Assembly: GCA_900239685.1 (NCBI GenBank)
Contig: OENT01000492.1
Coordinates: forward strand, 1-64,000
Direction of reading: 5' to 3'
Source: Rotaria macrura
Taxonomy: Eukaryota; Rotifera; Eurotatoria; Philodinida; Philodinidae
Length of the DNA: 64,000 nucleotides
Shown: piece after piece, positions 26,107 through 37,900 of the stretch
How the letters are laid out: every line of letters starts with the position of its first letter
Numbering within the stretch: the stretch's first letter is position 1
Translations under genes and position numbers: made by a program
The notes under the pieces: generated by a model
The model's input: only the letters and a program-made list of their open reading frames with translations
Database searches by the model: none
Told to the model about the DNA's origin: nothing

Positions 26107-29100
26107 GCCAGGCGGTTCTGATCTTGTATTAACTGCAACATCAACAACACCCTTTCGTATTCAAAATTATCGTACATTAGCTTATGTAATTACGACACTT
26201 GTTTATCTTGTTATCGGTGCAGCTATATTCGATAGATTAGAATCATCTCAAGAAGCAATTCGACACGCTAATTTAACAGCACGCATTGCTATATTTCAAC
26301 AACAACACAATATGAGTGATAGCGATTTTTTTAACTTGACTCGAACTGTTGAATTACATTTACACTATCGTAAAAAACAATGGAAATTTATTGGTTCATT
26401 TTACTATGCAACTGTTGTTCTTGCTTTAATCGGCTATGGACATGCCATACCACATACGAAAGCTGGACGTGCTGTCACAATAGCATATGCACTAATAGGC
26501 ATACCAATGTGGCTCATCATGATTCAAAGTGTTGGTGAACGATTGAATTCATTGATAAGATTCGTTTTAAAACGTATCAAAAGACGTATTAAGCGTAAAC
26601 GTGAACCACAAGTCACAGCCATGGAGTTACTAACATGTGAAGCATTATTAACTGCATTAACGCTTGCTACAGGATCTTATGTATTTCATCGATACGAAAG
26701 TTGGAAATATTTAGATGCTTTTTATTATTGCTTACTAACATTGTAAGTATTATGAAATCGCTTTGATTTTTGTTGCTAGTTAATAGAAAAAAATACAGAT
26801 TCGACTAGCATTCTGTATTCTTGAACGGATAGCTGTTGTCATTGAACGACTAGACGAATATGATGTCTCTAATCGAACTATCCTAATGAATGAAATTATA
26901 GTTTCTCAATTATCTATGAAACTTTTGTTGACGTCAGTTCATAAACAAGCGTACAAAAACATCATACTAGAAACGATGTAGTTTTCGATTTGCAAAATAG
27001 ACTCTTCAATTCTTTCTTCAAATTGGTTCGATGAGATGATAGCTGTAAATATATATATATATATATTCAGAAATACTCAGATCGAATTTGTTGCTCGATT
27101 TCATTGAACGAAATATATTCTCGTATATTGAGAGAGAATATCAAGACAGATGAAAAGTACTTACTTAAAATAATTTGAATACAAAAGTGTTCAAAATTCA
27201 GGTTCAAAAAAACGTTGAATTATGTATATCCTTGAGTATTATAATGGGATTCTCAAAATAGTTTGTAGTTTTTCAGTACAAATTTGAAGTTTTTGACCGT
27301 ACCATATAGAAATCAAGAAAGACTATCTTGGTTCGTACAATTTTCACATCAGTATTCATAAAGATGAACTACAAATTTCAGCATTCTAATTGACGTAGCA
27401 TTGCATCACAAGAATCATTATAGAAAAGTAGTCATTGACATTTAGTCCAGGATTATTTCACTGCTTGACACGTTCCGGTTAATAAACAGAATCGTTTCAA
27501 TATCAACTAAATAATATATCCACTCAGTTAGAAACCAATCCTCTCGTATTCGAAATGTTCTTTCTCATGCTACTATATGTATTCATTGAATCTCAAATCA
27601 CTCAATTCTTTCGATAATATTCTTTGCTTTCAATGGGTGATAAAAGTTCGGACAGATAAATCTCATTAAAATCATTTCCAAAAACATAGATTTACATTTC
27701 TTGTTAAATTAATATTTTTTCAAACTAGTTGATAATTTTACTTTTCCTTTTCTGTTTTATTTTAGAACAACAATTGGTATGTAATAAATATTAACTAATT
27801 TCCAGTGCATGCAAATCGAATCTTCCTTCTTTGTACTTCCTACTATCATTTATTCTAGTTTTCTCTTTTTTTTTTTTATCTACAATGAGTATCTATAGCA
27901 AAAACATGCAGATGTCACTTTATGAAAAAATCAATTAATCCTAAGTAGCACAAAGATTTAGTAAGAAACATGCAAAACAAAAACTCATTATACTGGCATT
28001 TTGTATTAGCTTTGGGAATGGAATAATAGTGAATTGAAACTTGTTCTCTAATTTTCTACGTCTACATTGATGAATACGAGCGTATTTTCGAATGGATGCA
28101 TATAATTCTATCTATCTATTTAATAAAAATTACCTATTACATTTAGAAAAAAAAGAACTTCTAACAAAATGAATACATCTACATCGACAACGATTTGTGA
28201 TGGTATAAAGTAGAACACTTCTAATATATTGCTATAATTCTTACATCGCTAAAGCATATGTATCCATTTATAGTGTTGCTAATGTAAATATGTATTCATT
28301 TTGTTACAAATTGTTTTTTGTTTTAAGAAAATGATTTTGCCGTAAAGTAAAATTCCTCGTTATATGAAAAACTATTTCTGTCTTTTTGTTTTTGAATCTA
28401 TTTTCGGGAAAGTAGCTAAATCCAAAATAAATCAAGAAAATTCGATTGAGATGCGTTATCCTGAAATTTTTTTTTCGTGATTGTATTTGAGGAAAATCTT
28501 TATTTTTAATCATGGACATAGGCTTCGGAGATTTAGTTCCTATGCAAAAAGAAGATTATGGACGCATTGGTTGGTTGTATATACTTTTTTGTATAATGTT
28601 CATTTTAACTGGTTTAACTATTGTTGCATCAAGTGGTAATTTGCTTATTTTACGTTTTGTTGAAACCAACACAAAACGTTCTCAACACGAACGATACGAA
28701 ATGGAAGAACGTCGTCGTCAGCAAGTTCGTATTGTTGGTGATGTTATCTCATCGAATGGTCGTCTTGTTACATTAGAAGATGACGAAGATACACCATCAT
28801 TACTTGGACCAAGCGGTGCACAACGTGTTACGATGGGCCATAGTACAAGTGATTTATCGCTTTGTTCATGTCGTGCTCAACCATCACTTTCCTCGTGTAT
28901 ACCAACATCGTGGAAAACAAAGTTTAAACGCAAACATCAGAATATGTTACATAATCAAAAGGCAGCATTAATGCAACCACAAATGATTGTTATACGATCG
29001 CTAAGAGAACAAATTCTGGATTCATTGAAAACAAAAACTGAACTAGATGAAAATGTTGCGTTACAAAGATCTTATCTTCAACTTGATAAAATATTAAAAA

Positions 29101-29114
29101 GAAGTTCAATATAA
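26107..29114 (+). CDS. KCNK: TASK-like two-pore-domain K+ channel (N-terminal exon not found)
   Basis: Exons 26107-26742, 27766-27776 (11 nt) and 28522-29114 join in frame to give 412 residues. The first visible exon needs two codon bases from an unseen upstream exon. M1 reads YRTLAYVITTLVYLVIGAAI then FDRLES, as in KCNK3/KCNK9. Pore 1 reads ATVVLALIGYGHAIP: the GYG and the pH-sensing His are present, but the usual T-T before I-G-Y-G is A-L. M2 contains AYALIGIP and SVGERLNSL. Pore 2 is TLTTIGFGDLVPMQ, intact, assembled across the microexon. M4 reads FILTGLTIVASSGNLLILRF. The cytosolic tail ends LKRSSI, resembling the RRSSV C-terminus of TASK-1 that binds 14-3-3. Family function is a plasma-membrane background K+ conductance, acid-sensitive through the pore-1 His. 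Whether the altered first filter is K+-selective is open. Confidence 0.92.
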
Positions 29115-32100
29115 AAACTAGAATTTTTACCTGTGTGTGTGTGTGTGTGTTATTTCAGTCGAACCAGTAAATTTTCATTCCGATTGAAGTTTGTATCAAG
29201 TTCTTATGCAAACTTAATATTGTATTATCTCTTATCTAATTACCTAACGTGATTGAGGATTAGAATCCGATGGATTTCATTGTACAAAGAATTTAGTTTC
29301 ATTTAAAAAAAAAAGAATGACAATGTCGATCTAAAATATGAACTTATTGCACGTTGCTTGATTCGATTTCGTAAAAGCGAATATGTTTCCATGGGATTAA
29401 GTAAAACTTGTTGGAATTCAGATCATGATATACTGATGAAGAATTACAGTTGTTTTCATCAGGCTTTTATTGAGAGAAAAGCATGTCTGTAAAATTCAAT
29501 ATAGATTTTCTCGGAGTACAATTTCAATTGTAGGTACGCCAAGCAATCCTTGGGAATGAAAATTAAACTTAAAAATCTTTCTATTCGAATTTTTAGAAAA
29601 TAGCATGTTTATCAAAACGTATGGATTCTAATCATTTTAACTTCACAGTGTTGACCGATTCAGATGGTTCTATTTTAAGTTGCTATTGAGAGCGGCTGAA
29701 ATTTCAGAATTTTCATCTGATGTTTATATATTTCTAAGCTATGGTGTTGAATTCGACCACTATTTTTCTAGAGCAATACCGGCAACGGTCTAAACCGTTC
29801 AATCAGACTGGACAGATCGTTATACAGGCATGAGTCATAGTTTGGTTTTATCGCCTTGTTAAATCATATATCAACGCACCGGTGAGTCATACCTGTCTCT
29901 GAATTACTACACATACTACTTAAGACTTTCGCGTAACTGTTAAAGTGATGTTGTAAAGTATGATTATCAATGAACACTGAAGTCGAGATGAAAGTAGTTA
30001 ACGTCAAACGACTTAAGCACGTCGACACTGAAGTCTCAGTTGTTTCCGTCTCAATTGAAATACACGCACTAGATAATTATTTCCATTTTTTCGATTTGCG
30101 TCAGAAATCGTATCAACGATGTCGTTGCTCATTTAATGAAGTAACACAAATTATGATATCTCAAGTGTCTTGGTGAATTTCAGACATACGACGTTTTGGC
30201 CTCTCAATGATCTATTTATTTTGAAATGAGGAAAATTCATCCTTAGATAGTCACAGTAGTTCCATTATCTTTTTTTATTTTAATTCTACAAGGATTGTAC
30301 TCAAAGCTTGTTTTTTGCTCTTTTAGCACAGTATTGATGGGTATAAAATTACAGAGGACTATAGATTCTTTAATATTTTAGCTTTCTCTATTAATGAAAT
30401 ATTCATTAGACACAGAAATGATGAATCGACTGTAAATGTACTTTGAGCCTCTCAGTAGGAAGGTTTGCTATGCTATTCATTTCACGTCTGTGAAAAATAA
30501 TGTGTAAATCATAAAAATTCAAACCAATCATAGAACAAAATACAATGACAAACAATAATTGCATTGTGTCTCGATAAAATAATTTCATATGGAAGTGATT
30601 TGATAAGGTATATATGAGAAATTTTTTCATGGCTATTAACTTTAAAAAAAGTGTTATAATTCTTGTTTCTGAATAGAGATATTGATCGATACTTTGAAAA
30701 AAGTATGAAAGAAATCTAAACCAACTCGGTCTAGAAAAATTCATGTCTCCTAGTCGGCTACCGACCAGTAAAGAATCCTATAGTAGACTGAATCGACCGG
30801 TTACTGTTACCAGTTACAACTGTGGTTCTAGTGTTCGAGAGAATAGCATCTTTAAACTGAAATAGTTTGTTGTGATATGTCCTGCATGACATTCATCATG
30901 AATGAACATCTTTAAATATTCACTGAGCATTGATTTGAGACCAATGATAAGTTGTCATACACTGTGCATGAGAGTAACTAGATGCATACAATGGGTGATA
31001 GAAATAGTAAGTTATGGTTATTCCTCGAAAATTTAGCTTGTACACTACATGTCATGCATTTTACAGCGTTCTCAACTGATTTCATTCATCAATAAATAGT
31101 TGAGCCCTTATCAATTAACACTTTGCAAAAATTGAGACACATGTGGTGCAACTTTCCTATGATGCGTATATTCGCCGGGAAAAACTGAGTGTCATAAAAC
31201 GACATTACAGTAAAACATCAGATGTTGCAAAGAATGCTTGTCGAGTTCATTCTAAAAATAATGTCTTGCATTAGTTTCAAGACAAATTGATAGAAAATAG
31301 CTACTATGTTTCTCAACAAGCTCAGCGTGAGTTATTCTATACTATATTTATCCTATTTATGTATGTCCCATTTTGTAGATCATTTTAAAACTTTTCAACT
31401 GTTTACAAGAAAATATTTTTTCATATCGCAATTAAATGATCTTAAAAGTTCTCTACCTAGTGACTTGATCTCAGTTCGTTTCTAAATAAGACTCTTGAGC
31501 TACATGAAATGGAAAACATTATGATAGTCATATAAATAGTGAACAACAATTCATCGATCATTTATCGTTGATTTTCTCCCTATTATATCATGGAAATATC
31601 TCAATAAAAATTTTCTATCCAACGCATTCTATATCAAGATTTCATGGATGAATCATAATGATAAATATTTCTCGCATGTGAAAATGATACCTTGTGGGAA
31701 CTAGAAATTAGTTTCTCCAAGAATGAATTTTGAAACTTTGATATATATATATATATATATATATATGTACTTCAAAATAATTAATTAAAAAAAAACAAGA
31801 TTTTTTTAAGGAAACACTACGATAGCGTGCATTAATTTCTAACAAGAATGTCATTAGAGAAGCAACGGAGTGTGAAGTTGCTTGTTTTAGTAAAAAAGAA
31901 AATTCTCGAGCTTTGAAATGATCAAGTCTAGTTGGCTTCGTTTTTCGAGATCTCAGTCTCGTAATACATTAAACATGAAATGTGATTGACAATATACATC
32001 ACTGTTTGAGTCTCCGTTGAATACTTGCGATTGTACGAGACAAAGAACAGAAATTCTTTGTTGTCTGACATTGTTCTAACAGCTTAGGTATATTCAGTTC

Positions 32101-33151
32101 AAGGACCTCATACAATGATAGATATACAATCCGACTAGTTTTGATGTAGAAAAAAAAGTATAAGGATCATTGGTATCATGACAACAAATGACCACTTGAT
32201 TTTAGTTTTTAAGAAGATCATGAGGAATAACAATTTACATATATATATATACAGCGACAAATAAATAAATATGTATGTATTTATATAGATTATCCTGTCA
32301 TCTTAGTATCTTATTAATTCATATGTCAGTCGGATAAAGTAAAATAGAATAATACTAATTTTTTTTTTGTTTGCTTTTCAATAACATTTATTTGCCTGTT
32401 CGTATGATAGTTAATTATTATAAATCTAATCAATTTATGAGTAGTAAAATATTATTGTACGAATAAATTGAAGACAAATACGGAAGTGTTTTATTATTTC
32501 TTTCATGTTCTATCTATATACCAAAGTTATTTTGCTTCATGCCAATAAAGAAAACTTGTCCTTCAAAAATGGATATGATGCACCGATCAATTATTTCTAT
32601 ATTTAACTTTGCACTCTCGTTTATTATATTTTATTATTATCGAACCCTTGACATCCAACACAAGAATTACGTCCATCATATTCCCACAAGTAAAAATTTT
32701 ATTCATAGTCTGTAGTTGATAGACTATTAACAAAATTAATTTCATCGATAAATATTCGATGATAAAACACTTTTAATCATGTCTAAAGCTATGGGTACAA
32801 ATATAAGAGAATTGCATCGTACTGAAAAAAATTCCTTTCTTTTTCTTTTATTTATTAGATTATGGTCATAATGATAGTTTGTTTCGCTTTTATTAAATAT
32901 ACCCATCGAAACTTATAACTTAGACGATATATGTGCGAACAGATAAACCAACAAAGAAAAAAGCAAGAGTAATATATGACAATTGTTTTTTGTTTTAATG
33001 TGTAAATATACAATGGACGGAGTTCTATTTGATACCAGACGAAAAAGCTGATTGTTACGTATGCACAGGATTTTACTACGAAATGCTCACTGTGTATATC
33101 AAATAGTTATTGCACTCGGAATAAACAACTAAAAGTATCTTCGTATTTCGA
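29115..33151. other. Gene-poor region
   Basis: About 4 kb between the channel stop and the kinase stop on the other strand. It holds a (TG)n run at 29132-29150 and an (AT)n run at about 31740-31766. The longest frames (29970-30176 + and 30406-30744 -) show no conserved motif; the latter has one hydrophobic stretch but no supporting splice structure. No gene is supported. Confidence 0.5.
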
Positions 33152-34854
33152 TTAACAATAAGTTTTAGTTACATTTGACGATGGCTTTTGGTTTTCAATT
33201 GGAATTAAGTTCTCAAAGCCAATTAAAGAATTTCTCATCATTTGTGTTAATTCTTCAAAGTCAGTATTGTTTGTTGTTATTGTAGTATTTTCTGTACCAC
33301 TACCAGATGAAGAAAAATCTTCTTCAACGCCTTCATCCTCATTCGATGAACGTCTTCGAGAATAGAGTTGATCATTAATCCATCGATCATCATAATATTT
33401 AGCCATTTCGGTTATTTCACATCGTTTCATTGGTTCAGGATCTGAGAATAAAAAAAGAAAAAATAAATATTTCTAGCATTATTCTTTAAAGAGAAGAAAA
33501 AACGATTTCGAATACATACCAAGCATTTTTCGAAATAATCTCATTAATCGATTACTAAATCTGAGCCATTGTGATGGTAATTTATAACGGCGATGTATTT
33601 GATGATGTCGATGCCATTGAATATATTCATTATAATAAACATCTGATTCTTGAGCATGTTCCCAAGGAAAATTACCTAAAAGAAAATTTATGTTTATTTG
33701 TTTTCAATGTATGACGCAAACACAAAACAAAACATTGAACGCATTTTCTTCACACCTGTTAAACAACAAAATAATAATACACCAAATGCCCAAACGTCCA
33801 TGCTTGTTTCCACAAGGATATCATTGTTGACAGCATTACATACTTCCGGTGGTGAATAAGGTATACTACCAATTAAACGTCTAACATATGAGCCACATTT
33901 TCGTGTCATGCCGAAATCAATTAGTTTAACTCGATGAAAAGCAGGATCGAAGATCATTACATTTTCTGGCTTAACATCTCTGTGTACCTATAGAAGAAAA
34001 AGACCGACAATGATTAATATCCATCTACATATGTGTATATATTATGTTTGTTGGCTTTTTCTTTATTCGTAATTATTGATTTTTGATGAACTAGGAAAAA
34101 TTATTTTAAATGTTGGTCAGAATAACACAACTGGCATGTTTTCCGTTCTGATTGTTTTTTCTTTCAATGATGCGATGATAATCTCCAAACTATGAAATGG
34201 TTTTCATCAATAGAAATAGTATTATCAGTTGTATATTTATCGATAAATCAACTAATGTCAAGGATAAATTATTCTATCTTGAGGAAATAAAAGTATTATC
34301 TAATAGTATATGGAAATTTTACTTGTAGCAATTCTTTCTTGTGACTTAACATGAGTTTGAGCAACAAAAAGAGAAACTATTCAGGCCAATGAGATTGAAG
34401 AAAAAATTATCAACAAATTCCTTTTCTTGCTTAAGGGAAAACATACCAATCCATTATCGTGCATAAATTCTAATGCTGATGCAATTTGTTTAATAATTAT
34501 TTTAACCGCTCTTTCAGGTAGGCCACGCTGAGGTGGAATCGATTCAAATAAATCACCTAATGGTGCAAATTCTTGAACAAGAACATATGCATCTTGCGTT
34601 TGAAAACAACGATCTTCATATGTAGTTATTATCGAACGATGTGAAGATAATAATAATGAATAATTGTATTCACGTTGAAAATCACGTTGTTTCGTCGTTG
34701 TTTTTTGCAAAATTTTCAATGCACATCTCTGTTGAACATCACGATCTAATGCAAGCATAACTCGTCCATAGGTACCCGAGCCAAGTTCACGTATTGCACG
34801 GAAACGTTCATTGGAATCAGATACTAATGGTAAGAAGTCACTGTTCGCATCCAT
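33152..34854 (-). CDS. SBK1: SBK1-like serine/threonine kinase (SH3-binding-domain kinase family)
   Basis: Four exons: 34854-34447, 33987-33756, 33675-33520 and 33441-33152; 361 residues. It is a complete protein kinase domain: Gly loop [10 protein letters not shown], lysine in CALKIL, catalytic loop [10 protein letters not shown] (exon 2 start), metal-binding IDFGMTRK, activation segment [10 protein letters not shown], and [20 protein letters not shown] split across introns 2 and 3. The CLTGNFPWE block followed by LPSQWLRF and LFRKMLDPEP is diagnostic of the SBK family rather than of other kinases. The C-terminal tail is acidic and Ser-rich ([15 protein letters not shown]), without the proline-rich SH3-binding tail I would expect in mammalian SBK1. 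Substrates of the family are poorly known. A 35-bp (TA)n run lies about 70 bp upstream of the ATG. Confidence 0.92.
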
Positions 34855-34921
34855 TAGTAGAATTGTTATTTTATTTGGTATTTCGTAATGAGTTCTTTTT
34901 TATATTCGATCTAGTCTAGAA

Positions 34922-34962
<41 letters not shown>

Positions 34963-37900
34963 TTTCAATGATTCTACTAATTCATGTGATTTGATTTGAC
35001 ATAATCGAAAATAAATAAACTAAAATTGAATGTGACGAAAATATATGTAAGCACGCGTTCATCTAGTTGCCTGACATTTAAGAAAAAAAAAAGAAACTCA
35101 GTTCCAGCTGTTAATATGTCAAAATCTCTTTTCTACTACTTTCAACAACAATAGATTGGAGATTAACAATCATTGACGTGCACGTATTAAAAAATAAAAA
35201 AAAGTATGCGTTATTAAAGAGAAAATCCAGAAACATAAGGGACAAGTATGTGTCAAACTACGATAAGTACGCTTCGTATAAATAAACATACTGATCTGAA
35301 GCAAGAAAAGAAAGAAAGAAAGAATAGTAACAAGAAGAAAATCTACTTCTCTTTGTAACGTGATCTCCATGAGTTTTACTCTATGTTGTTCGAGAAAATT
35401 AACTGTCTGACATACTGTGTAATAAACAGTTTATTATCAACTGGCTTGTTTGGAATAGCCTAAGGAAAAGAAAAACTAGATGAAAAAAATTATTTACTTC
35501 GACATGCATTCTGTTTTTTTCTAATATTGACACGGGCTGCATGGAAGATTAATATTAAAGAAAAATATGAAAAATTTGCTCTCTCCCTATCTCGTCGTAG
35601 TTCAAATATTAAAATTAGAACAGCTGTATTTATAGGAAAACAAAAGAAGACTCTCTTTAGATCTTGAAAACTATAATAGAATGAAATAGTCTAGTTGTTC
35701 AATATATTTTCTCGCATACAAATCAAACTTGCATTTAAGAAACAAATAAGCAAGCAAGTGAAAACACATACTTTGAGATTTCTATTATAGCTAACTTAGT
35801 ATCAATTGGAGATATTTATTTCCGAGTTATAGCCATTTTTCTATTACAATAGTTAATGAGAGAATAGAGTGATTTGTAGAATGTTCATATATAAAAGAGA
35901 CGATAGGAACGAGTGACAGGCGTAACAACAAGAAAAGAGGAAAAAAAAGTTAATGATAGTTTTCCTCTTCTTTCCTTCTTTTTTTTTCATCATATCTCTT
36001 CATTTCTGTCTAGTTCTGTCGAACATATATTGTATCACACTCTCAATACATGCACTAACATACGCCCAAACATTATTCATTCTTGTGGCATGCGCACATA
36101 TGTGCTATAATGTATTCATTTTTCTTCGTCATTAAGATTAATAGTACTAATTGTCTCTTGTTTTGCTTCTTCTATATTCTCTGTGCATTTCTTTTTTGGT
36201 TTACATACCTCAATTGCCTGTAAACAATAGACGTCATCATTCTATAAATTACAAGATTTCTAAAATCTTTAAGTGAAAGAGAATAAATAAAGCACGAATT
36301 ATGTATTTGAATATTTAAATAGAAATAATAAAAGAACGAACACGAATGTTACTTCCGAAGGCGAATTGTGTTTTATCTGTAGAAGCGTGAAAGTGATTTC
36401 ATGAGTATACGAATGTAGATTGTATAACATGTGTTACACAAATGCCAGGGAAACCAAGAATGATATTTATATTATTTCTATTACAATGAATAAATCGATC
36501 CTCTACTTTTGTTCTATTTCGAACTAAACGAATAAAAGTTGTATCTATCAATATATATATATATAAAGAGAAGATATCCTGGTATTTATCAAGTGCATTT
36601 CAAATCAAAAGTAATATTGTCAAAAACTGACAAAGGATATTAATCTTGATAAAGTAATCACTAATAAAAATACTTCAAACTCGGATATTAAGAGGTCATA
36701 CGTTTTCTCCTTAATCTAAAGAGAAAAGTACAATATTTTCTCGTGAAGACTTTCCACTGCATGATCAACTACTTAGAACAACTAGAATTTAGATCTGTGT
36801 ATTAGAAGTTCCATAAATGTAATTTTCAATGCATGTTTCAATAAAATCTCATTTGTTAAAAGTTCCAATGTTATGTTTTTTACTTGGCTTTGTTTGGAAG
36901 AAAAGTTCATGCCTAGAAGAATCGCTTCTGGCAAATCATAGTTTGACTTACGTATGCAATATTGGATGTTTACGATGAATACAATGAAAAGAATTCTCGT
37001 AATAAGAGGCTACAATGTTTCTGACATAATCATAATGGATAGAAAAATGAGAACAAACGGCGTCATTAAGATATCATTAGATTGCACCGCATGCTCCATC
37101 ACAGTGACTTTCTACTGAGAGAAGAATATAAAAAAAAAACTTACAGTTGTTAATCTCTTGAAGACTTCGCTTAGTGATTATCTTATAGAGTGCAACTAAG
37201 AAAAATACAGAGAGAATATCTTGGATTAAGAAGATTTTTTTATGAAAATTAAAACAAGAACAAAAGAAAAAACAGAAACATGCAATGGTGACTAAGAAAT
37301 TTTCGAAATAATAAACTTGTTTGTATGTACATGAGTGAAAAAAAAAACAAATGTTTAGATCGAAGAATTTCAGAACTGTCCGAATAATTCAAAGAATCGA
37401 GCGTGTGAAAATGAATCACAAGCTTCAGAGATCCAATCGAGGTTCGACAGGGAGACAATTCGTTTCTTACTGTAACTTTCATTTTGAGATGATCACACAA
37501 GAGTCGTTTGGTGTTATATGATTTGTAGTAATATTTAACAAATGAAATATACACGTGAAAAGAAAATCTGAAGCTCACCGAGTTCAGAAAGTGGAACATA
37601 CGACTATGAACTAGAATATCATTTTGGTTTTCAATTCTATTCAATACAAATCATATAGAAAATAAATAAAAGATTAAACTTCTTACTTATGTTCTATTAA
37701 AATATTTTTTTGGATGATCATTTCTATTTAGAACAAAAGTAAATTAACTTAGCGATGGATGGATTATCATCGTCTGAGATAAAGGATGCGCGCATGGATG
37801 AATCATTGATACATTTGTGCATCTATTTGTTTCTAAGGAGTAGATGTGGTTAAGATAGAGACGAGAGATACAAACCGATCAACGAAGACAAACAGTAAGT

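Noticed and set aside
30406-30744. 112-codon minus-strand frame with one hydrophobic stretch (possible type II membrane N-terminus)
   Set aside because: No continuing exon, no family motif and strong AT bias; best treated as chance.
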